Shown: positions 9,135 through 17,565 of the stretch, in pieces | Layout of the letters: every line of letters starts with the position of its first letter | Position numbering within the stretch: position 1 is the first letter of the stretch | NCBI GenBank assembly: GCA_947481575.1 | Contig: CANKGV010000021.1 | Span: forward strand, 1 to 42,078 | DNA from: Alphaproteobacteria bacterium | GTDB lineage: Bacteria; Pseudomonadota; Alphaproteobacteria; UBA2966; CAIVPW01 | Direction: 5' to 3' | Length of the DNA: 42,078 bases | The notes under the pieces: model-generated | Databases searched by the model: none | Seen by the model: only the letters and a program-made list of their open reading frames with translations | Told to the model about the DNA's origin: nothing | Program-made: the position numbers and the translations under genes

Positions 9135-9755
9135 ATGCGTCTCAATGAGTTGGCCGGTAAGTACGGCGCGTGGAAGAAACACACCCGCGTCGGCCGTGGT
9201 ATCGGCTCCGGGTTGGGCAAGACCTCCGGCAAGGGCGGCAAGGGTCAGACCGCCCGCAGCGGTGTGGCGCTCAACGGCTTCGAAGGCGGCCAGATGCCGC
9301 TGCACATGCGCGTCCCGAAGCGCGGCTTCAACAAGCCGTTCCGTGCGCGCTACCAGGAAGTGAACACTGGTCGCATTCAGGCCGCTGTTGATTCCGGCAA
9401 ACTCGACCCCAAATCTCCCGTCGACACCAAGGCGCTGATTGCCGCCGGCTTGATCCGCAAGCCGCGTGATGGCGTGCGCCTGCTGGGGTCCGGTGAATTG
9501 AAGGCGAAGTTGACGCTGCACGTCGCATCGGCGACCAAGGCGGCGGCCGCCGCCGTTGAGAAGGTTGGTGGTTCGCTGGTGTTGCCGCCGCCGCCTAAGG
9601 AGCCTGCGCGCAAGATTGGCCGGAAGCACACCCGGGTCGCAAAGGGCGCCAAGCCGAAGGCTGGCGCCGCAGACGCGGCTCCGGCCGCCGCAGCGAAGCC
9701 GGCCAAGGCGCCACGCGCGCCGAAGGCTTCGGCCGCAGGGGCGGAAAAGGCCTAA
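9135..9755 (+). CDS. rplO: 50S ribosomal protein L15 (uL15) with long C-terminal tail
   Basis: L15 (206 aa) is a 23S-binding protein needed for later steps of 50S assembly. The start at 9135 ([22 protein letters not shown]) has AAGGA 9-10 nt upstream; an upstream in-frame opening at 9048 lies in the intergenic spacer and is rejected. The N-terminal [21 protein letters not shown] motif and the fold ending in [12 protein letters not shown] are normal. After about residue 151 there is an extra tail of roughly 55 residues rich in Ala, Pro and Lys, so the protein is well above the usual 145-160 aa. Confidence 0.96.
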   Translation: MRLNELAGKYGAWKKHTRVGRGIGSGLGKTSGKGGKGQTARSGVALNGFEGGQMPLHMRVPKRGFNKPFRARYQEVNTGRIQAAVDSGKLDPKSPVDTKALIAAGLIRKPRDGVRLLGSGELKAKLTLHVASATKAAAAAVEKVGGSLVLPPPPKEPARKIGRKHTRVAKGAKPKAGAADAAPAAAAKPAKAPRAPKASAAGAEKA

Positions 9756-9797
9756 CGCGTAGCCACCCGGCTTCGCGAGACCAGATCGGGAGTCCGA

Positions 9798-11147
9798 ATG
9801 GCATCGGCCGCAGAACAACTCGTCGCTAACATCAATCTGGGCGCCTTCGGCAAGGCGACGGAGCTGAAGCAGCGTCTGTGGTTCACCCTGTTGGCGCTGA
9901 TCGTCTATCGGCTCGGCACCTATATCCCGTTGCCCGGGCTCGATCCGAACGCGATCGAGGCGATCTTCCAGCAGAACTCGGGCGGCATTCTTGGCATGTT
10001 CGACATGTTCGCCGGCGGTGCGTTGAGCCGCATGACGATCTTTGCGCTGAACATCATGCCGTACATCTCTGCGTCGATCATTGTTCAGTTGATGACGACC
10101 GTATCGAAGCGCCTCGAAGCCATGAAGAAAGAGGGCGAGGCCGGCCGCAAGAAGATGAACCAGTACACGCGCTACGGCACCGTCGTCCTGGCCGTGTTGC
10201 AGGCCTACGGCATTGCAGTCGGCCTGGAGAACACCCAGGCGGGTGTGGGCGCTAGCGCGGTGCTCGAACCTGGCTGGTACTTCCGCTTTACGACGGTCAT
10301 CACGCTCACCGGCGGCACCATCTTCTTGATGTGGCTGGGCGAGCAGATCACCGCCCGCGGCGTAGGCAACGGAATTTCGCTGATCATTCTGTCGGGCATC
10401 GTCGCGCGCCTGCCCGCGGCAATCGCCGCAACTCTCGATCTTGGTCGTACCGGCGCATTGTCGGTCGCGTTCATCTTGGCCTTGCTGGTTGCCGGCGTGG
10501 CGGTCATCACGTTCATTGTGTTTATGGAGCGCGCCCAGCGCCGGATCATCGTTCAGTATCCGAAGCGCCAAATGGGCAGCCGCATGTTCGGCGGGGAGGC
10601 GTCGCACCTTCCGCTTAAGCTCAACACCTCGGGCGTAATTCCGCCGATCTTCGCGTCGTCGCTCCTGCTCCTGCCGATCACCGTTGCGAATTTCAGCGCC
10701 GGCGCAGGGACCACGGGCTGGCTTTCCAACATTACGGCGATGCTTGGCCGTGGCCAACCGCTGTACCTGTTGCTGTACGGCGGCCTCATTGTGTTCTTCG
10801 CGTACTTCTATACGGCCGTGGTGTTCAACCCGGTCGATACGGCCGACAACCTCAAGAAGTACGGCGGCTTCATCCCCGGAATTCGGCCGGGGAAGAACAC
10901 GTCCGATTACCTCGATACCGTGCTTACCCGTTTGACGACCCTTGGCGCGCTCTACCTTGTCGCTGTGTGTCTGTTGCCTGAGATTCTCGTGTCCCGGTTT
11001 TCCGTGCCGTTCTATTTCGGCGGTACGTCGCTGCTAATCGTGGTTACGGTGACCATGGATACGGTCGCGCAGATCCAGTCGCATTTGTTGGCACACCAGT
11101 ACGAGGGCCTGATTCGCAAGTCGAAGCTGCGCGGGCGTGGCCGGTGA
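9798..11147 (+). CDS. secY: Protein translocase subunit SecY
   Basis: SecY (449 aa) is the channel subunit of the Sec translocon in the inner membrane and works with SecE, SecG and SecA. Ten membrane spans are expected. Clear signatures are LGTYIPLPGLDP in TM1, FDMFAGGALSRMTIFALNIMPYISASIIVQL around the plug and TM2, GNGISLIILSGI, and the cytoplasmic loop AQRRIIVQYPKR used by SecA and ribosomes. GGGAG lies upstream of the ATG. The stop overlaps the adk start (GTGA). The order rplO-secY-adk is standard. Confidence 0.98.
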   Translation: MASAAEQLVANINLGAFGKATELKQRLWFTLLALIVYRLGTYIPLPGLDPNAIEAIFQQNSGGILGMFDMFAGGALSRMTIFALNIMPYISASIIVQLMTTVSKRLEAMKKEGEAGRKKMNQYTRYGTVVLAVLQAYGIAVGLENTQAGVGASAVLEPGWYFRFTTVITLTGGTIFLMWLGEQITARGVGNGISLIILSGIVARLPAAIAATLDLGRTGALSVAFILALLVAGVAVITFIVFMERAQRRIIVQYPKRQMGSRMFGGEASHLPLKLNTSGVIPPIFASSLLLLPITVANFSAGAGTTGWLSNITAMLGRGQPLYLLLYGGLIVFFAYFYTAVVFNPVDTADNLKKYGGFIPGIRPGKNTSDYLDTVLTRLTTLGALYLVAVCLLPEILVSRFSVPFYFGGTSLLIVVTVTMDTVAQIQSHLLAHQYEGLIRKSKLRGRGR

Positions 11148-11794
11148 ACGTCATCTTGCTGGGTCCCCCGGGAGCGGGGAAGGGAACGCAGGCGCAACGG
11201 TTGGAGGAGCGAAGGGGCCTGAAGCACCTTTCGACCGGCGACATGTTGCGCGCGGCCGCCGCTTCGGGAAGCGCGATCGGCAGGGAGATCAAAGGGATCA
11301 TGGATCGCGGCGCGTTGGTGCCCGACGAGGTGATCGTGCGGATGATTGCCGACCGGATCGGCGAGCCGGACTGCGCTCAGGGCGTGCTGCTCGATGGCTT
11401 TCCACGCACGGTCGGACAGGCCGAAGCGCTGGACGGCATATTGTCCCAGCGCGGGCTGAAGTTGGATCGCGTGATTCAGTTGACGGTCGATAATGACGCG
11501 GTTGTGGACCGCATCGGTGGCCGGTTTTCGTGCAAGGCCTGCGGCACCGGGTACCACGATCGCTACCGCCCGACCGCCAAGGCTGGGATCTGCGACAAGT
11601 GCGGCGGGACCGAGTTTTTGCGCCGTTCCGACGACCAGCCGGAGACCGTACGGGCTCGGCTAGAGGCTTATGAGCGGCAGACTGCACCGCTGCTGCCCTA
11701 CTACCAGGCGCGCGGCGTTCTGCGGGAAGTGGACGGAATGGCTTCGATTGACGACGTGACCAAACAGATGGACCGCCTGTTGAGTGCGGCCTGA
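11144..11794 (+). CDS. adk: Adenylate kinase, zinc-lid type
   Basis: Adenylate kinase (216 aa) interconverts ATP + AMP and 2 ADP in the cytosol. The P-loop GPPGAGKGT is at residues 7-15 and DGFPRTVGQAEAL at about 84-96. The LID is the long form with four cysteines (C130, C133, C150, C153) in a CxxC...CxxC pattern, which in this family binds zinc. It begins with GTG overlapping the secY TGA by 4 nt, so it is translationally coupled. The next gene is 125 bp away behind its own promoter. Confidence 0.98.
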   Translation: MNVILLGPPGAGKGTQAQRLEERRGLKHLSTGDMLRAAAASGSAIGREIKGIMDRGALVPDEVIVRMIADRIGEPDCAQGVLLDGFPRTVGQAEALDGILSQRGLKLDRVIQLTVDNDAVVDRIGGRFSCKACGTGYHDRYRPTAKAGICDKCGGTEFLRRSDDQPETVRARLEAYERQTAPLLPYYQARGVLREVDGMASIDDVTKQMDRLLSAA

Positions 11795-11816
11795 GCAATT
11801 TGATTCCCCTGATGGC

Positions 11817-11846
11817 TTGACCTACATGGCTCAAATCCAACATAAT
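11817..11846 (+). promoter_or_regulatory. Sigma70-like promoter for rpsM-rpsK-rpoA-rplQ
   Basis: TTGACC (11817-11822), an 18-nt spacer and CATAAT (11841-11846) form a near-consensus vegetative promoter in the adk-rpsM gap. Transcription would start near 11853, leaving a leader of about 67 nt. It would let the alpha block, including RNA polymerase alpha, be transcribed independently of the long upstream operon. This is a sequence match, not a measured start. Confidence 0.65.
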
Positions 11847-11859
11847 GCTGGGCTTTTGG

Positions 11860-11878
11860 GGCGCGATAGGGGCGCGCC
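11860..11878 (+). promoter_or_regulatory. Hairpin in the rpsM leader
   Basis: GGCGCG (11860-11865) and CGCGCC (11873-11878) form a 6-bp all-GC stem with a 7-nt loop in the predicted leader of the alpha block. No T-run follows, so it is not a simple terminator. It could be a target for ribosomal-protein feedback or an RNA stability element; function is unproven. Confidence 0.35.
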
Positions 11879-11919
11879 TCGAGGGATTCTGGTAAATATG
11901 GCTAAAGAAGGGACCTGCG

Positions 11920-12294
11920 GTGGCGCGGATCGCTGGCGTTAACATTCCTACCAACAAGCGCGTTGAAATTGCGCTGCGCTACATCTACGGGATTGGTCCT
12001 ACCAACTCGAAGGTGATCTGCGACCAAATGGGCATTCCCCCGGAGCGCCGGGTGAATCAGCTCACGGACGCCGAGGTCAGCCAGATTCGCGAGATCATCT
12101 CGCGCGACTACACGGTTGAGGGTGACCTCCGCCGTGAAGTGGCGATGAACATCAAACGTTTGATGGACCTTGGTTGCTATCGCGGCCTGCGGCATCGCCG
12201 CAAGCTCCCGGTCCGTGGCCAGCGTACGCACACGAATGCGCGTACGCGTAAAGGCCCGGCTCGTGCGATTGCCGGCAAGAAAAAGGCTCCGTAA
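11920..12294 (+). CDS. rpsM: 30S ribosomal protein S13
   Basis: S13 (124 aa) lies in the 30S head, bridges to the 50S subunit and contacts P-site tRNA. It starts with GTG and has AAGGGA at 11907-11912, 7 nt upstream. [26 protein letters not shown], the helix-two-turn-helix region and the basic C-terminus [26 protein letters not shown] are diagnostic. It is the first gene of the alpha block, and a 14-codon open frame at 11898 overlaps its start in another frame. Confidence 0.97.
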   Translation: MARIAGVNIPTNKRVEIALRYIYGIGPTNSKVICDQMGIPPERRVNQLTDAEVSQIREIISRDYTVEGDLRREVAMNIKRLMDLGCYRGLRHRRKLPVRGQRTHTNARTRKGPARAIAGKKKAP

Positions 12295-12328
12295 GCCCCC
12301 TTTAACCGACCTGATTGGCTGGTGACGA

Positions 12329-12718
12329 ATGGCTGCTGAACAAGCGCGGGTTAAGCGCCGCGAACGCAAGAACATTACTTCCGGGGTGGCGCACGTGAAC
12401 GCCTCCTTCAACAACACCGTCGTGACGATCACGGATGCGCAGGGTAATGCGATTTCCTGGTCGTCGTCGGGGCAGCAGGGCTTCAAAGGCTCGCGCAAGT
12501 CGACGCCCTATGCGGCGCAGTTGTGCGCCGAGGACGCCGGCCGCAAAGCGATGGAACACGGCATGAAGACCCTGGAAGTCCGCGTGCGCGGTCCTGGGTC
12601 TGGCCGCGAGTCCGCTCTGCGTGCGCTGCAGACCGTTGGGTTCACGATCACGTCGATCAAAGACGTGTCGGCGATCCCCCACAACGGCTGCCGTCCGCCG
12701 AAGCGCCGCCGCGTGTAA
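12329..12718 (+). CDS. rpsK: 30S ribosomal protein S11
   Basis: S11 (129 aa) forms the platform of the small subunit near the E site. The signatures [43 protein letters not shown] and the C-terminal [21 protein letters not shown] are complete. The 34-bp upstream gap carries GGCTGGTGA as a weak ribosome site. rpsD is absent from its enteric position after this gene, as usual in alphaproteobacteria. Confidence 0.98.
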   Translation: MAAEQARVKRRERKNITSGVAHVNASFNNTVVTITDAQGNAISWSSSGQQGFKGSRKSTPYAAQLCAEDAGRKAMEHGMKTLEVRVRGPGSGRESALRALQTVGFTITSIKDVSAIPHNGCRPPKRRRV

Positions 12719-12734
12719 CGCTCCTTCGGGAGCG
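12719..12734 (+). promoter_or_regulatory. UUCG-loop hairpin after rpsK
   Basis: CGCTCC-TTCG-GGAGCG forms a perfect 6-bp stem closed by the very stable UUCG tetraloop directly after the rpsK stop. A second weak stem (GGGCG at 12742-12746 with CGCCC at 12759-12763) follows. There is no T-tract, so full termination is unlikely. A 3'-end stabiliser, processing site or partial attenuator before rpoA is more plausible. Confidence 0.5.
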
Positions 12735-12819
12735 TACGTTGGGGCGTGGTCGGGACTGCGCCCATTGTTGATTCAAGACGCACTCGCGGGTTTGCCGCGA
12801 TAGACGAGGTCGAACACAC

Positions 12820-13839
12820 GTGATCATCCAGCGCAATTGGAAAGAACTCATCAAACCGGGCAAGCTCCAAGTTGAGCCGGGCCATGACCCCTCGCGACTG
12901 GCCACTGTGGTGGCAGAGCCGCTGGAGCGCGGTTTCGGTCTGACGCTGGGCAACGCGCTGCGACGCGTTCTGTTGTCGTCGCTCCAGGGCGCGGCGGTGA
13001 CGGCAATCCAGATCGAGGGCGTGCTACACGAGTTCTCGACGGTTCCCGGCGTTCGGGAAGATGTCACCGACATCGTACTCAACGTGAAGCAGCTCGCGGT
13101 GCGGATGCACGGGGATGGCCCGAAGCGCATGACGCTGACGGCCACGGGGCCGGGCGAAGTGACAGCGGGCAAGATCGAGACCGGCCACGACATCGAGATC
13201 ATGAACCCCGATACGGTGATCTGCACCCTCGATGAGGGAGCGCGCCTTTCGATGGAACTGATGGTTGGGTCGGGCAACGGCTATGTGCCTGCCGCGGCCA
13301 ATCGTGAAGAGGACAAGCCGATCGGACTGATCCCGGTCGACTCGGTGTACAGCCCGGTTCGCAAGGTCGCGTACAAGGTTGAGAACACCCGCGCCGGCCA
13401 GTACCTCGACTACGACAAGCTCACGATGGATGTCGAAACCAACGGCACCGTTACGCCCGAGGACGCGGTGGCGTTTGCCGCCCGCATTCTGCAGGACCAG
13501 CTCCAGTTGTTCATCAACTTCGAAGAGCCGGTCCAGGAGACGAAGCACGAAGCCCGTCCGGAACCCGAGTTCAACCGCAACTTGCTGCGCAAGGTCGATG
13601 AGCTCGAATTGTCGGTCCGGTCGGCCAACTGCCTGAAGAACGACAACATCGTCTACATCGGCGACCTCATTCAGAAGACTGAAGCCGAGATGCTCCGCAC
13701 CCCGAACTTCGGCCGTAAGTCTTTGAATGAAATCAAGGAAGTATTGGCCCAGTTGGGTCTGCACCTTGGTATGGAAGTGCCGAATTGGCCCCCCGAGAAC
13801 ATCGAGGACATGGCCAAGAAGCTCGAAGACCAGTATTAA
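12820..13839 (+). CDS. rpoA: DNA-directed RNA polymerase subunit alpha
   Basis: The alpha subunit (339 aa) dimerises to nucleate RNA polymerase and contacts UP elements and activators. The N-terminal domain shows [42 protein letters not shown] flexible linker near residues 235-250 leads to the C-terminal domain with [22 protein letters not shown] and [17 protein letters not shown], which includes the DNA-contacting helix region. The start is GTG at 12820 with GAGGT about 9 nt upstream. The 101-bp gap before it holds the UUCG hairpin. Confidence 0.98.
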   Translation: MIIQRNWKELIKPGKLQVEPGHDPSRLATVVAEPLERGFGLTLGNALRRVLLSSLQGAAVTAIQIEGVLHEFSTVPGVREDVTDIVLNVKQLAVRMHGDGPKRMTLTATGPGEVTAGKIETGHDIEIMNPDTVICTLDEGARLSMELMVGSGNGYVPAAANREEDKPIGLIPVDSVYSPVRKVAYKVENTRAGQYLDYDKLTMDVETNGTVTPEDAVAFAARILQDQLQLFINFEEPVQETKHEARPEPEFNRNLLRKVDELELSVRSANCLKNDNIVYIGDLIQKTEAEMLRTPNFGRKSLNEIKEVLAQLGLHLGMEVPNWPPENIEDMAKKLEDQY

Positions 13840-13875
13840 GTCGCCAGTTCAGCATCGAAGCACGCAGGGTTCACC

Positions 13876-14301
13876 ATGAGACACGGAAATCGCGGTCGCC
13901 GGCTTAGCCGGAGCAGTTCCCACCGCAAAGCGCTGCTGGAGAACCTCGCCGCTTCGCTGTTTAAGCACGAGCAGATCCAGACGACGCTGCCCAAGGCCAA
14001 GGAACTGCGTCCGGTTGCGGAAAAGCTGATCACGCTCGGCAAGCGAGGTGGGTTGCACGCCCGCCGCCAGGCGTTGGCCGTCCTTGGCGATGCCAAGATT
14101 GTCGACAAGTTGTTCACAACGCTGTCGACGCGGTATGCGGACCGCGCTGGCGGCTACGCCCGCATCATTCACGCCGGCTTCCGCTACGGTGACGCGGCCC
14201 CGATGGCGGTCATCGAACTGATGGACCGCGATCCGGAAGCCAAGGGCAAGGACTCCGGTCCGGCTCAAGGCGCCGGCGAGGAGTCCGCCGCCGCGGGCTG
14301 A
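13876..14301 (+). CDS. rplQ: 50S ribosomal protein L17
   Basis: L17 (141 aa) binds near the tunnel exit of the large subunit. The sequence [46 protein letters not shown] and the C-terminal [27 protein letters not shown] are characteristic. A short polar tail after residue about 120 is common in alphaproteobacteria. It ends the ribosomal superoperon, and rarA starts 10 bp later with no terminator visible between them. Confidence 0.97.
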   Translation: MRHGNRGRRLSRSSSHRKALLENLAASLFKHEQIQTTLPKAKELRPVAEKLITLGKRGGLHARRQALAVLGDAKIVDKLFTTLSTRYADRAGGYARIIHAGFRYGDAAPMAVIELMDRDPEAKGKDSGPAQGAGEESAAAG

Positions 14302-14311
14302 TGCCCGCTCG

Positions 14312-15616
14312 GTGACTTCGCTTTTCGAAGCCGCAAAGCTAGGCGAGGGGGCTGCACGCCCCCTGGCCGAGCGGCTTCGCCCCCAACGCCTCAGTGACGT
14401 CGTAGGCCAAGAGCACCTGCTTGGGCCATCGGGTCCAATGGGCCGCATGGTTGCGGCCAAGCGCATCGTCTCGATGATCCTGTGGGGTCCTGCCGGCATC
14501 GGCAAGACTACAGTCGCGCGGCTGATCGCCGAGCACACCGGGCTTCGGTTCGAGCAACTTTCGGCGGTCTTCTCCGGCGTCGCCGACCTTCGCAAAGTAT
14601 TCGAGGAGGCAAAGGCCCGCCGCCGCGACGGAATGGGAACAGTGCTCTTCGTGGACGAAATTCACCGGTTCAACCGTTCGCAGCAGGATGCGTTTCTGCC
14701 CTACGTGGAAGACGGCACCATCGTGCTAATTGGGGCTACCACTGAGAACCCGTCGTTCGAGCTAAACCCGCCGCTGCTCAGTCGCGCCCAGGTGATGGTG
14801 TTCCGGCGGCTGGACGACGCAGCGCTGGAACTCTTGCTCATTCGCGGCGAGGCGGCCGAGGGCCGGAAGCTGCCCCTCGACGATGACGCGCGGGGAGCTT
14901 TGCGCGCTATGGCGGATGGCGATGGGCGCTATCTGCTGAATTTGGCGGAAGAAGTATTCATGCTGCCGGCGAACAAGGTTCTGGACACCCAGGCGCTTGC
15001 CGAAGCGGTGCAGAAGCGCGCGCCGATCTACGATAAGTCTCGTGACGGTCACTATGACCTGATCAGCGCCCTGCACAAGTCGGTGCGCGGGTCCGATCCT
15101 GACGCGGCTCTGTACTGGCTGGCCCGCATGCTGGCGGGAGGCGAGGACCCGCTCTACATCGCGCGCCGCCTAGTGCGCATGGCGGTCGAAGACATTGGTC
15201 TCGCAGACCCCCAGGCGCTGGTGCAGACTCTGGCGGCGAGGGAAGCTTTCGATTTCATGGGAACGCCGGAAGGCGAATTGGCCATCGCGCAGGCGGTGCT
15301 CTATGTCGCGACCGCACCCAAATCCAATGCGGCTTATTCAGCATTCGGCGAGGCGTCTCGCCGCGCCCGCGAGACCGGATCGCTGGCACCGCCGCGTAAG
15401 GCGGTAAACGCGCCTACCAAGCTCATGAAGTCGCTCGGATACGGCAAGGACTACCGCTACGACCACGACGCGCCCGATGGCTTTGCGGGGGATAGCTACT
15501 TCCCGGACGACATGCCGCGTGAGACCTACTACCTGCCCACCGGCCGGGGTCTTGAAGGCGAGATCGCCGCGCGGATTGAACGCTGGAACAAGGTGCGCCG
15601 TGACAAGAATGACTGA
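14312..15616 (+). CDS. rarA: Replication-associated recombination protein A (RarA/MgsA AAA+ ATPase)
   Basis: RarA (434 aa) is a clamp-loader-like AAA+ ATPase acting at stalled replication forks. Walker A is GPAGIGKTT at residues 59-67, Walker B with the family-specific extension is VLFVDEIHRFNRSQQDAFLP at about 111-130, and sensor 1 is GATTENPSFELNPPLLSRAQV. The C-terminal region (ALYWLARMLAGGEDPLYIARRLVRMAVEDIGLADP and the YGKDYRYDHDAPDGF end) matches the tetramerisation domain. The start is a GTG without a strong ribosome site, 10 bp after rplQ. The stop overlaps the next gene's ATG region by 8 bp. Confidence 0.95.
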   Translation: MTSLFEAAKLGEGAARPLAERLRPQRLSDVVGQEHLLGPSGPMGRMVAAKRIVSMILWGPAGIGKTTVARLIAEHTGLRFEQLSAVFSGVADLRKVFEEAKARRRDGMGTVLFVDEIHRFNRSQQDAFLPYVEDGTIVLIGATTENPSFELNPPLLSRAQVMVFRRLDDAALELLLIRGEAAEGRKLPLDDDARGALRAMADGDGRYLLNLAEEVFMLPANKVLDTQALAEAVQKRAPIYDKSRDGHYDLISALHKSVRGSDPDAALYWLARMLAGGEDPLYIARRLVRMAVEDIGLADPQALVQTLAAREAFDFMGTPEGELAIAQAVLYVATAPKSNAAYSAFGEASRRARETGSLAPPRKAVNAPTKLMKSLGYGKDYRYDHDAPDGFAGDSYFPDDMPRETYYLPTGRGLEGEIAARIERWNKVRRDKND

Positions 15617-16607
15617 GGCCGGCCAACCGGTGCAGACCCAAACCCTTTCGGTTGCCGCGGCGGATGCGGGGTCGCGCCTCGACCGCTGGGTGAAGCGGCA
15701 GATCCCCGGGCTGGGACAGGCTCACCTTGAGAAGATGTTGCGTACCGGAGTTGTGCAGGTTGACGGCGGCCGCGCCAAGTCCAGCCTAAGATTGGCGGAG
15801 GGCCAAACGGTGCTGTTACCAGTCGGTGCTGAGCGAGCAGTCCCGGAGGCCGTGGTTAAGCGGGCGGCGCAGGCCTCCGAGTATGAGATCGCCGATCTTT
15901 TGCGCCGCGTCCTGTACCGCGATGCCGACGTGATCGCGATCAACAAGGCGCCGGGGTTGGCCGTCCAAGGCGGGACCGGGACGGACCACCATCTCGACGG
16001 CATGTTGGACTCGTTGCGCTTCGATGCCGGCGAGAGGCCGAAGTTGGTGCATCGACTAGATCGTGACACCAGCGGCGTGATGCTGTTGGCGCGCTCTTCG
16101 GCGGCCGCGGCGAAACTCACTGCGGCATTTCGTGCGCGCCAAGCGGAGAAGACCTATTGGGCGCTCACCGTCGGCGTACCGAAGCCGGAAAGCGGGACGA
16201 TCGACGTGCCGCTTGCCAAGGGCGGTGGCAGGGGCCGCGAGCGGATGTTCCCAGACGAAGAGGGTGACGCAGCGGTCACGGACTACCGCGTGGTCGAACG
16301 CCTGGGCCGCAATGCGGCATGGGTGGAACTGCTACCGCGTACTGGCCGAACCCATCAGATCCGTGCCCACCTCGCTTCAATTGGTACGCCGATTGTCGGC
16401 GACGGCAAGTACGGCGGGGCTGCCGCACGCCTCGCGGGCGTCGACCCAGGCCTGCACTTGCATGCCCGCCGCATCGTATTGCGCGGGCCGTCTGGCCGTA
16501 TGTTGGACGTCACGGCGCCGCTCCCGCCACACATGGCGGAAACGTGGTCCTACTTCGGTCTGGATTTGGAAACCGGGGCGACGGATCGTAGTCCGTGGCG
16601 GCCCTAG
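15609..16607 (+). CDS. rluC: Ribosomal large-subunit pseudouridine synthase, RluC/RluD family
   Basis: This protein (332 aa) isomerises uridines in 23S rRNA to pseudouridine. An S4-like RNA-binding domain covers about residues 18-72 (SRLDRWVKRQIPGLGQAHLEKMLRTG). The catalytic domain carries HRLDRDTSGVMLLARS with the catalytic aspartate at D151, and the RTGRTHQIRAHLASIGTPIVGD motif follows. The ATG at 15609 was chosen; a GTG at 15600 is possible. It overlaps the rarA stop by 8 bp. In alphaproteobacteria the member after rarA is usually called RluC, but RluC and RluD cannot be separated from sequence alone. Confidence 0.88.
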   Translation: MTEAGQPVQTQTLSVAAADAGSRLDRWVKRQIPGLGQAHLEKMLRTGVVQVDGGRAKSSLRLAEGQTVLLPVGAERAVPEAVVKRAAQASEYEIADLLRRVLYRDADVIAINKAPGLAVQGGTGTDHHLDGMLDSLRFDAGERPKLVHRLDRDTSGVMLLARSSAAAAKLTAAFRARQAEKTYWALTVGVPKPESGTIDVPLAKGGGRGRERMFPDEEGDAAVTDYRVVERLGRNAAWVELLPRTGRTHQIRAHLASIGTPIVGDGKYGGAAARLAGVDPGLHLHARRIVLRGPSGRMLDVTAPLPPHMAETWSYFGLDLETGATDRSPWRP

Positions 16608-16614
16608 AAACGGG

Positions 16615-16647
16615 CAGGGGCGCCGCGGATGAACCGTGGCGCCCCTG
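16615..16647 (+). terminator. Strong hairpin after the RluC-type gene
   Basis: A 14-bp stem (16615-16628 with 16634-16647, one G-U pair) closes a 5-nt ATGAA loop 7 bp after the stop codon. The following bases (TCTGAG) contain only a poor T-run. It is therefore a likely 3' end, perhaps Rho-assisted, rather than a textbook terminator. The rest of the gap up to 16836 (about 190 bp) has a TTGACG at 16806-16811 without a convincing -10, and nothing else I can support. Confidence 0.6.
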
Positions 16648-16836
16648 TCTGAGCCTGCGCCGCCCGAGTGGTTGGGGGAGGAGCGGCAGCTAGCTTGGAT
16701 GCGTGATACGGGTGCGACCGTGTCGTGTGGGGAGGATCACCAGTCGCGCCGCCCGCGTTCCTGAGTGCATCCTAGCCGCGCACTTGCGCCGGTCGACGTG
16801 CCAAATTGACGCAGATTCATCTGGTTGAGATCGCGA

Positions 16837-17565
16837 ATGGAATCGAATGCTGACCGCGTAAGAGCAGCCGGGACCGTTGATCCGCAAATCGTCGCGACTC
16901 CCGAAGGCTTCGAAGTGCGCATGGGGGCCCGCGCTTTTGGTGGCGGCGATGGCAAGCCAGTCCGCGCCACCACCCGCGCGCTGGCCCACGCGATCGCTGC
17001 GGATATTCATCGCGTCGGCCTGACCGCGACGCTTCGGCAGGTTCCCCTCGCTCAACTGTGTCTTTTGGCAACGGACGTCGGGGCCCACCGCGACGCCATG
17101 GTAGACAACCTTGCGAGTTACGCCGATACCGACCTCATCAGCTACCGCGTCGAAGTGCCGGAAACCCTTAGGGCACTTCAGCACACCGGTTGGCAGCCGT
17201 TGGCCGAGTGGGCTGAGCGTCGATTTGGCGCACGCTTGCGCGTGACCACCGGCGTGATGCCGGTACCCCAAACGGAAGAGGCCACCGCACCGCTGCGCGC
17301 CGCGGTTGCTAGGCGCACCGACACTGAATTGGTCGCGTTGCAGGCCGCCGTGGGTGCAACAGGGTCCCTGGTCGTGGCGCTCGCTTGGCTCGAACAGGAG
17401 ATCGATTCACAGCGCGCCTGGGAACTCGGGAACCTCGACGAGCGCTACCAGATCGAGCGCTGGGGCGCCGATCCGGAGGCCGTGGCGGCGCTAGAAACCC
17501 GGCGCCTGGAACTGCTCAATGCGGAACGGTTCCTGGAGCTATCGCGGTTGGAGGGTTCGACGTGA
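16837..17565 (+). CDS. ATP12-family F1-ATPase assembly chaperone
   Basis: The protein (242 aa) belongs to the ATP12 family, whose mitochondrial member binds the F1 alpha subunit during ATP synthase assembly; the bacterial form is found in alphaproteobacteria. Recognisable blocks are DTDLISYRVEVPETLRALQ, WQPLAEWAERRFGARLRVTTGVMPVPQ and the C-terminal LVALQAAVGATGSLVVALAWLE followed by LDERYQIERWGADPEA. The ATG at 16837 was chosen over an upstream TTG at 16825. It shares a GTGA overlap with the acylphosphatase gene. No atp genes lie in the window. This gene is a strong taxonomic clue. Confidence 0.92.
   Translation: MESNADRVRAAGTVDPQIVATPEGFEVRMGARAFGGGDGKPVRATTRALAHAIAADIHRVGLTATLRQVPLAQLCLLATDVGAHRDAMVDNLASYADTDLISYRVEVPETLRALQHTGWQPLAEWAERRFGARLRVTTGVMPVPQTEEATAPLRAAVARRTDTELVALQAAVGATGSLVVALAWLEQEIDSQRAWELGNLDERYQIERWGADPEAVAALETRRLELLNAERFLELSRLEGST

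Noticed and set aside
16806-16834. TTGACG as the ATP12 promoter
   Set aside because: No acceptable -10 follows at 16-19 nt.
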